This document shows, in pieces, positions 26,301 through 28,354 of a stretch of DNA of 28,354 nt. The number at the start of each line of letters is the position of its first letter. Positions within the stretch are counted from its first letter, which is position 1. This DNA comes from an uncultured Eubacteriales bacterium. Its GTDB lineage: Bacteria > Bacillota > Clostridia > Oscillospirales > Acutalibacteraceae. The stretch spans positions 1-28,354 of the forward strand of contig CAKTDF010000024.1 of NCBI GenBank assembly GCA_934541115.1, written 5' to 3'. The translations under genes were made by a program, and so were the position numbers. The notes under the pieces are model-generated. The model searched no databases and had not been told where the DNA came from. It was given only the letters and a program-made list of their open reading frames with translations.

Positions 26301-27088
26301 GTTTCTGTCTGATATATAGCAGTCTTACTCACAGTTGTTGAACTATCAGCAGTAACAGTATAAGCGTTACCGATGCTTCCATTAGTTGTAAGACCGGTTA
26401 CCCCTGAAAAAGTATAAGATGTCGGCTCATAACGAACACCATACTGGTCAGTAGTGTAGTATTGCATTGTTGTTGTCGATGTGGATACATCTTTTTTGTC
26501 ACCAAGTGGGGGGATGCCGATGTTGGATGCTGCCGTTGCGGTGGAAATGCTTTTTGAAGTTGCAACGTAAGGATACTTGGAACCGTTATCCCATGAGAAA
26601 TTGCCACTAACTGCGCTGTTGCCCCAACCGCCGCTTTTAATAGCTTTATTCGGTGCGTTGACTGATGTTCCGCCGTTTGTTTTTGATGATGATACATATA
26701 TCTCACAGAGCGTATAATGTACCTTGTCATCCCATGTGGCATCGTGATAATAACTCATCTTTGTAGGAAAACCCGGAACGCTGACATGCATGTACTGATT
26801 ATTACTTTGATTACTCAAAACACCATATTCATTTTCCTTAAGGTCATATTTCATGGTCGCTTCATCGCCACGTCCATTATTGGGTCTGTAAGTTATATTC
26901 CAATAGCTGTCTTGAATATGACTCTTATCATCAGCCTTATTAGTAACATTGACTCTAACGTTAAGCCAATAACTACCGTTAGCCGCTTCCGCCTTCTCCG
27001 GCGCAACGAACACCCAGGTAGTCATAACCATGAGGGCGGCGAGGAAAACAGAAAGCGCCTTTTTCCCTGTTCGTGTGAATTTTTTCAT
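17330..27088 (-). CDS. Giant secreted protein with about 63 Cys-rich 40-residue repeats
   Basis: The protein has 3252 residues. A signal peptide covers about 1-35 (ending PEKAEA/AN). Residues about 36-290 are a Ser/Thr/Asn-rich beta region. InlB/Flg_new-like beta-grasp modules follow (about 290-380 with GYTFNGIWSAASGGTQYSAD, and about 380-465), then a FIVAR-like helical segment (about 470-537) and another beta-grasp module (about 540-610). From residue 613 about 63 tandem repeats run almost to the end; each has His, about 12 residues, often Cys, about 9 residues, CxxC, then a strand to the next His. The last 39 residues form a Cys-flanked basic amphipathic tail. No LPXTG, SLH or dockerin is visible. 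AAAGGTGG lies six bases before ATG 27088, which fixes the start over upstream in-frame ATGs. It is probably a surface or matrix protein; metal binding or disulfide linking is possible but unproven. Confidence 0.93.
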   Translation of the reverse strand: MKKFTRTGKKALSVFLAALMVMTTWVFVAPEKAEAANGSYWLNVRVNVTNKADDKSHIQDSYWNITYRPNNGRGDEATMKYDLKENEYGVLSNQSNNQYMHVSVPGFPTKMSYYHDATWDDKVHYTLCEIYVSSSKTNGGTSVNAPNKAIKSGGWGNSAVSGNFSWDNGSKYPYVATSKSISTATAASNIGIPPLGDKKDVSTSTTTMQYYTTDQYGVRYEPTSYTFSGVTGLTTNGSIGNAYTVTADSSTTVSKTAIYQTETVKLNWKNDNSSNTSQHSDSTYTFKVYNPRYKVTYSGNGGTLGTNYTYAYLNQKVSADTSTATSNNVAGLTAEKFPTTGIREGYTFNGIWSAASGGTQYSADTKVTKNSTAYAHWTPIKYNAEFKGNRATYPAAVQEYLIANVATDFNSRPVAPTNVEEYDEGDYHYTFNGKWKNSAGNVYEASSLPIMTTAGARYKAQYNGTFVQADYSGVTAQQNEAARIKSNPNYEAIYTQSSRDNLQAALDAVVTGKGRTQQDVVDGYAQRIKDAIEALEGQKYSVVFMDGRDNSIIKFSYPNVFGDTIQYPANPSMSHDKNYHYTFKEWVGSAQETNLSTVEKNLTVIAKFNKTAHNYTQQHVDSNCVAQGGTKYTCTVCGYSYTTYSGTYGDHVWSTEWTIDNPATCTQPGSKSHHCTLCTATKDETAIPALGHDYDGVEPEVIVPVSCDTIGVSIRECTRCGYNDYITTDPIGHKMKDTVTAPTCTSKGYTTSTCEVCGKTLIGSFTDPIAHNYVKKASECVAPSCVGVGYDVSYCSVCGLKKYDIISAKGHSWNKEQTVDIEPTCTTKGQKSIHCSVCDVISTDTIEEIPAKGHSYDEGEILAHATCTQNGVKAYQCTVAGCGHTKTETIAKLGHDWKAPQVDYAATCISAGQQSTHCSRCNEVKDVTVIPALGHALTTTTTTATCTVGSKKVEKCSRCDYEKTTIISEALGHNFVAGTPVEATCASSGYIPYTCSRNCGVAGYNVINGGASKNHNWNINSTVSHGKTTVTGTCRTCGATFSETVNSAHDFKNIKSQTPATCKEVGSIVLSCADASCNETFTVTLAKNENAHKSVTNALTNASCTSKGKVVSTCGDCGKTLATTEIPANGHSFTEQTEYEASTCQTKGHITFKCANCTEKKTVELDVNPDAHKFENPVHHNATCSTPAYDEYTCAYGCGKTYKSFTGTADTAAHNWTFSTSQSGTTLTVTCECTICHTKHSQTVEVAEGHTYTNVEVTTQPTCSAEGTIKIACNKQHNSSCTSSVTATLPVNPNAHKIKTIVTAATCTVEGTAYSYCELCKKTIGETVKIGALGHNYVGGEESVITAATCETDGVKTVKCTRCDDTIEIAIPKLGHTWNKGTVHMADCTHGEYTTFECSTCHMTKDVVHAGAKANGHAWTDWTIVNPTNDKAGSATRTCENCDEIETVEIPAGDHTFDTTKYEEVKATCTAKGSRTYTCTTHKDCGISITVETDFAQHSYVLKYSKEATCVSGGKVVMECSVCHDTNNNVEIITPALGHDFSKEIANVASTCNTVGYVTKQCSRCDETETKYSSTLADHSWGELKVVQTADETHPGIKVKQCSVCKLYEYEYTAPTGNHNWDDGVVTTPATCTTEGVKTYTCVADGTCACKADKKATYTETIPATGHTAKVDVKEATCTEAGYVKAICETCNYVLDEKTLEQKAHAEKVTITDPTCTTPGSKVYTCAVCGATTNPTEVIPVVPHAYEATGKYVDATCTSPKYEKYNCKYCGEEKLVKVDEANGHTVDESKTVTVPATCTTAGSVSKYCSCGQLMSVEVINPSAHTWEEVTVELPKECNGSKVTYAKCSVCGVIKADSLNITESGEHEYVVTTETPATCTTAGTLKITCKHCANVDTTVSVPAVGHTYDEGVITTEQTCKQDGIVTFTCTRDGCTDAQTGHTITKNIGKKNHNYLPSGDPTPATCTSSGYQLYKCEYCGEEFKEILEAPAQHVYEKQSTSVEPNCYQRGHYVFKCKNCAATYEYDLPATGNHEIKSEVTQEQSCTLPEMTRYTCETVGCPYDKTEITKSPLGHSFGKWKVTKEPNEETGENGEQVRKCNNCDETETAPIPASIHHWGDTPIATTDASCTEAATETYQCTGCDLCNGTNEYKTYVKTVGVPLQHNVVVDYVAATCTNPGSYIARCALCSKVFVNETISATGHSFNTYLQGTYVPATCKEEGSVTYACSNSGCSETQTQVLPVNPNAHNMVEDTENSKEATCTEAGYKAYKCANQGCDHKYMMQIKDPVQHTAKDKCTVVKQANCHGDGYEVLECKDCGAIMETRPIAATGKHTWETVKSDNAEPTCTSSSYSYNKCSVCGKLDETSVVLKDALGHDFSIFVEKKDATAKESGYVIYKCSRDGCEETLKSIIPASGHDFTSEVTKEPTCTEKGVRTYTCTVHENCEKNYTEEIPALGHKTGDVEIAEATCLAEGSAVVKCKVCNAELYNKTLAKLPHTFNDTKKEIVPATCQTTGSITYTCTTDGCTATLVTPLDKIPHEYKLDHSVPPTCIYSGYDVYVCSVDGCTASYNVVTKSANGHNYVEDTARTVDPTCSTVGHKYFKCSACGKDGYDYEVPATGKHNYKKTVKLDPTCENAGYTYNKCTECDAVDKATIKAIDPLGHDYSVNEGNGVVRCSRCDSKIIAEKFVTEDDGTTVHAFEGKITKQSTCKEHGTIEYTCRTHKNCAKNHTEKLPFAEHSATADSIVKKDPVCKEDGSLVNGSIVVKCSVCGTQIGDTVVIPAAHKYIVVKVERATCGSKGKVTERCEVCEHEKVTELEMDTSAHDFESTPSIKVDATCTTDGYEVYNCKHCDAQKFVKTGEKLNHKHTESVTKDATCTSEGYTRITCKDCGKIIRETVIEKTAHTEVVVKIDATCTTKGSVTTKCSVCGKLIKDIEYTPALGHKWSDWKVISGGTCAVEGQRQRECTVCGETETISTGIGEHVYPEEGVVTPPTCTTDGYTTYTCTVCHNHSIIKDYTPKLGHKYSNDYRVLIEPTCHSTGSKAHYCINCGSFEQDKSNYVEIPKLAHTYGEWVVKVEPTCENTGIKERTCINDGCKGTDEGHVETVVLGRLGHHYGDWTVVKEPTCVENGTKQRICDRCNGVETETVAMTKHTRVADPEVPATCVKTGLTAGSHCSVCGKVFVAQKEIPMTSHMDLGGDGKCDTCGKVMTDKTGTDTCFCHGTGFRALVYRFVRIIWKLFKVNQYCTCGAKHW
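17462..25252 (-). repeat. Coding tandem repeat array, about 63 units of about 120 bp
   Basis: Counting by hand from each unit-starting His gives about 63 units in roughly 2597 residues, averaging about 41 residues. The consensus by eye is H-x-[YFW]-x(6-10)-P/A-T-C-T-x2-G-x5-C-x2-C-x(10-16)-G before the next His. Units are diverged at the DNA level, so the array should be stable against slippage. A minority lack the first Cys but keep CxxC. Confidence 0.93.
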
Positions 27089-27212
27089 TATTTTTCCACC
27101 TTTCATAATAATGAACTTGCCGCCGCCGGGCACGCCGGGGGTCAGCGTATGTAAACGGTTTTTGGTACCGATTGTTAAGGGGGTCTGCGGACACAACGCC
27201 CGAACGTTCGCT

Positions 27213-27363
27213 TGTAGGGGCGTCTCACGAGGCGCCCGTGGAGCTTTACAGTTTGCTCTGTGTAAATTATGTAGTTAGCTTGACAGTTTAAGTCCTGCAC
27301 GAACAACTTAACGGATTTGCAACAGGGTTAGGTTGCACGGGCGATTCGTGAATCGCCCCTACA
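27213..27363. mobile_element. MITE-like element with inverted 28-bp ends
   Basis: The left end 27213-27240 (TGTAGGGGCG...CGCCCGTG) and the reverse complement of the right end 27336-27363 are nearly the same sequence, and each end is itself a hairpin (the right one has a perfect 9-bp stem GGGCGATTC/GAATCGCCC). The 95 bases between encode nothing. Dispersed GTAGGGGCG...CGCCC hairpins are familiar in Clostridia genomes. It sits in the leader of the giant gene. Confidence 0.65.
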
Positions 27364-27396
27364 ATTAAACCGCACGGACTGCAAACAAAAGGGAAT

Positions 27397-27437
27397 AATG
27401 TTTTCCTTTGGAAAACATTCAAGGGGCTGCCCCTTGA
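27397..27437. repeat. Two adjacent palindromes, probable dispersed intergenic repeat
   Basis: AATGTTTTCC/GGAAAACATT (27397-27406 and 27410-27419) is followed directly by TCAAGGGGC/GCCCCTTGA (27419-27427 and 27429-27437). Both would form hairpins in the leader of the giant gene mRNA. The arrangement resembles dispersed intergenic repeats of Clostridia; this is an impression, not a search result. Confidence 0.6.
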
Positions 27438-27486
27438 ACAAAAATACCTACATTGACGCAAGTTTGCAGTATAAAGATACATTTTG

Positions 27487-27516
27487 ATTATATCCCCTTT
27501 TGCCACAAGAAGTCAA
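27487..27516 (-). promoter_or_regulatory. Sigma-A promoter, probable start of the giant gene transcript
   Basis: On the minus strand TTGACT and a perfect TATAAT are 18 bases apart. This is the best promoter upstream of the giant gene and would give a leader of about 390 bases holding the palindromes and the MITE-like element. I see no good promoter closer to the start codon. Confidence 0.6.
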
Positions 27517-27642
27517 CCTTTTCTTCACGATTTGTTCACAGAAATTGCGGCGCGGAATTTGTTGAAAACGCCGAAAGAAAGAAGACATTTTTGAGCGAAG
27601 CATACAAAATCAAATATTTGCCAAAAAAATAGAAAAATTCCC

Positions 27643-27671
27643 TTGACAGTCCGGCACTTTGTGAATATAAT
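27643..27671 (+). promoter_or_regulatory. Consensus sigma-A promoter of a small RNA
   Basis: TTGACA and TATAAT are both perfect and separated by exactly 17 bases. The 105 bases upstream (27537-27642) hold no feature that I can support. Confidence 0.88.
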
Positions 27672-27677
27672 AAACAT

Positions 27678-27770
27678 CGAAGTCGTGGTGACACGGACAC
27701 GACTATCTTTAAATTCTGGTTACACGGGGAAACGCCGCTACTTTCGGGTAGCGGTGTCTCTCTTTGTTTT
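27678..27770 (+). ncRNA. Predicted small RNA of about 93 nt
   Basis: It starts about seven bases after a perfect promoter. The 5' hairpin is AGTCGTG (27681-27687) with CACGACT (27698-27704). The 3' hairpin ACGCCGCTAC/GTAGCGGTGT (27732-27757, one G-T pair) leads into TCTCTCTTTGTTTT, a terminator. No coding frame with a ribosome binding site is seen. Its end (GTAGCGGTGTCTCTC) resembles the 5' block shared by the RNAs of the neighbouring toxin locus, so it may be a related antitoxin-type or regulatory RNA. The target is unknown. Confidence 0.65.
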
Positions 27771-27817
27771 GCCGAAGTATACCGTTTGTGCCGCTTTTTA
27801 ACCATAAATAATGCCGC

Positions 27818-27846
27818 TTGACAAACAAGCGGCAGATGAGTATAAT
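27818..27846 (+). promoter_or_regulatory. Consensus sigma-A promoter of the antitoxin RNA (copy 1)
   Basis: Perfect TTGACA and TATAAT are 17 bases apart. The -35 box lies in an inverted repeat CCGCTTG-5-CAAGCGG. The 33 bases 27814-27846 are identical to 28189-28221. Confidence 0.9.
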
Positions 27847-27852
27847 ATAAGT

Positions 27853-27945
27853 ACAAAGAGGCTCTGCAGTAAGCGGTTGCCCTCAAACTACGTATTAATA
27901 AAAAATAACCGTAATCTTGCAGGATGGGCGGTTATTTTTTATTAC
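27853..27945 (+). ncRNA. Predicted antisense antitoxin RNA (copy 1)
   Basis: This RNA of about 93 nt runs from the perfect promoter at 27818 to a bidirectional terminator at 27901-27939. It converges on the small hydrophobic peptide gene and overlaps its 3' end (27932 onward), giving perfect antisense pairing there. Its 5' part carries AAGCGGTTGCCCTC (27871-27884), also present in the toxin mRNA leader; the CCCTC could pair with the toxin ribosome binding site GAGGG. The layout resembles TxpA/RatA and Fst/RNAII type I systems. Confidence 0.75.
27901..27939. terminator. Bidirectional terminator shared by antitoxin RNA and toxin mRNA
   Basis: AAAAATAACCG (27901-27911) and CGGTTATTTTT (27929-27939) pair over 11 bp, with T-runs on both strands. 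The toxin stop codon (27932-27934) lies inside the stem. Confidence 0.9.
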
Positions 27946-28036
27946 CTTTATCGCTATGGTCAGCCGTTTTTCCGACTACAATTATGTAGCCTGTGGCGAA
28001 CACAATAATCAATGTAATCATTGCGAGATATTCCAT
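27932..28036 (-). CDS. Small hydrophobic peptide, putative type I toxin (holin-like)
   Basis: The 34-residue peptide starts MEYLAMITLIIVFATGYIIV and ends with a charged tail (HSDKGNKK). That is one membrane span plus a basic end, as in Fst/TxpA-type and 'putative holin-like' toxins of Firmicutes, which damage the membrane when overproduced. ATG 28036 is chosen because GGAGGG sits six bases upstream; an ATG two codons earlier is only one base away from it. The gene has its own promoter at 28148-28176 and a leader of about 105 bases with stable hairpins. The antisense RNA converges on its 3' end. Toxicity is inferred from size, shape and layout. Confidence 0.78.
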   Translation of the reverse strand: MEYLAMITLIIVFATGYIIVVGKTADHSDKGNKK

Positions 28037-28042
28037 TAGCAT

Positions 28043-28059
28043 CCCTCCTTTCCGGAGGG
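28043..28059 (-). promoter_or_regulatory. Hairpin hiding the toxin ribosome binding site
   Basis: On the minus strand CCCTCC-GGAAA-GGAGGG forms a perfect 6-bp stem, and its 3' arm is the Shine-Dalgarno sequence of the toxin gene. This would keep translation low until the structure opens, as is common in type I toxin mRNAs. A second GGAGGG-type site lies further upstream in the leader near 28080-28086. Confidence 0.75.
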
Positions 28060-28147
28060 CAACAGATAATAAAACTTGCTCCCTCCTTTTTGGGAAAGTA
28101 CCAAAAAAAGAGGGCAACCGCCTACCGTTTCGGCAGAACCTACGGGG

Positions 28148-28176
28148 ATTCTATCACATCTGTTGAATTTTGTCAA
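28148..28176 (-). promoter_or_regulatory. Sigma-A promoter of the toxin mRNA
   Basis: On the minus strand a perfect TTGACA and TAGAAT (5 of 6) are 17 bases apart. The leader begins near 28141 and includes GGTAGGCGGTTGCCCTC (28110-28126), the block shared with the antitoxin RNAs. Confidence 0.85.
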
Positions 28177-28192
28177 TCATGAAAAATACCGC

Positions 28193-28221
28193 TTGACAAA
28201 CAAGCGGCAGATGAGTATAAT
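28193..28221 (+). promoter_or_regulatory. Consensus sigma-A promoter of a second antitoxin RNA (copy 2)
   Basis: TTGACA and TATAAT are perfect, with a 17-base spacer identical to copy 1, including the inverted repeat around the -35 box. Confidence 0.9.
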
Positions 28222-28227
28222 GTAGCT

Positions 28228-28315
28228 GTAGAGGGTGCCGCGATAAGCGGTTGCTCCAAATGTTGATGTTTTTAAGAAACACCGCCATGTAGGAGTGGGC
28301 GGTGTTTCTTACTTT
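28228..28315 (+). ncRNA. Predicted antisense antitoxin RNA (copy 2)
   Basis: This RNA of about 88 nt carries AAGCGGTTGCTCC (28245-28257), a close variant of the copy 1 block, and ends at the strong hairpin 28274-28310. Its partner toxin gene would lie mostly beyond the window. The body and terminator sequence differ from copy 1, so the two antitoxins could be specific for their own partners. Confidence 0.68.
28274..28310. terminator. Terminator of antitoxin RNA copy 2
   Basis: AAGAAACACCGCC (28274-28286) and GGCGGTGTTTCTT (28298-28310) form a perfect 13-bp stem followed by ACTTTC on the plus strand. On the minus strand the stem ends in a short T-run, so it is probably shared with the convergent gene as in copy 1. 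Confidence 0.85.
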
Positions 28316-28354
28316 CTATGTAAGATTACTTATCTTTGCTGAAAATGTTATAGC
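28316..28354 (-). CDS. Possible 3' end of a second small toxin gene, cut by the window edge
   Basis: By analogy with copy 1, a convergent toxin gene should end here. Two minus-strand frames are open to the edge: one ending ITFSAKISNLT with its stop at 28316, and one ending NIFSKDK with its stop at 28326. The sequence alone does not decide between them. Confidence 0.25.
   Translation of the reverse strand, partial: AITFSAKISNLT

Noticed and set aside
27201..27210. CGAACGTTCG palindrome as a LexA (SOS) box
   Set aside because: The Firmicute LexA box needs a 4-base gap between CGAAC and GTTCG; here there is none.
27288..27506. A 72-codon minus-strand frame in the leader of the giant gene
   Set aside because: It is made of the MITE end and palindromes, has no ribosome binding site, and starts right at the promoter.
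27536..27886. A 116-codon minus-strand frame across the small RNA region
   Set aside because: It runs antisense through two perfect promoters and a terminator, and its composition does not look like protein.

Overview
The window looks like chromosomal DNA from a low-to-medium GC Firmicute of class Clostridia, probably an Oscillospiraceae/Ruminococcaceae-type anaerobe. The support is strong AGGAGG-type ribosome binding sites, canonical sigma-A promoters, a ThyX rather than ThyA thymidylate synthase, MltG next to a U32 protein as in Bacillus, and large secreted proteins with Clostridia-style signal peptides. This placement is inferred from gene content, not from a search.

Left part (about 0.2-9.1 kb, minus strand): an ECF sigma factor gene, a membrane-anchored DUF4367 partner (likely the anti-sigma factor), a small secreted protein, a 1923-residue RHS/YD-repeat protein, and a membrane-anchored protein whose ribosome binding site overlaps the RHS stop codon. 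Three near-identical promoter-like motifs lie ahead of the DUF4367 gene and the small secreted protein gene, so the sigma factor probably drives its own partner and the RHS operon. The RHS C-terminal tip is AT-rich compared with the RHS core and carries a His...Asn-Cys arrangement typical of circularly permuted papain-like domains. It looks like a polymorphic toxin tip, with the last gene as its candidate immunity gene.

Middle part (about 9.2-17.2 kb): a possible small gene and a double-length flavin-dependent thymidylate synthase (thyX) on the minus strand. Divergent from thyX is a tightly packed plus-strand operon: cupin, thymidylate kinase, DJ-1 family protein, 5-formyltetrahydrofolate cyclo-ligase, mltG and a U32 tRNA-hydroxylation protein, closed by a strong terminator. 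A tRNA-Val(CAC) and a SAM methyltransferase gene follow on the minus strand.

Right part (about 17.3-28.4 kb): one 3252-codon minus-strand gene encodes a giant secreted protein. After beta-rich N-terminal modules it has about 63 tandem repeats of roughly 40 residues, each built on His...Cys...CxxC, and it ends in an unusual Cys/His-flanked amphipathic tail. Its long leader contains a 151-bp MITE-like element with inverted 28-bp ends, plus other palindromes. At the right edge lies a dense small-RNA region. It contains a 34-residue hydrophobic peptide gene with a Shine-Dalgarno sequence held in a hairpin, a convergent antisense RNA sharing its terminator, another small RNA, and the start of a second copy of the same unit. 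This is the layout of a tandem type I toxin-antitoxin locus.
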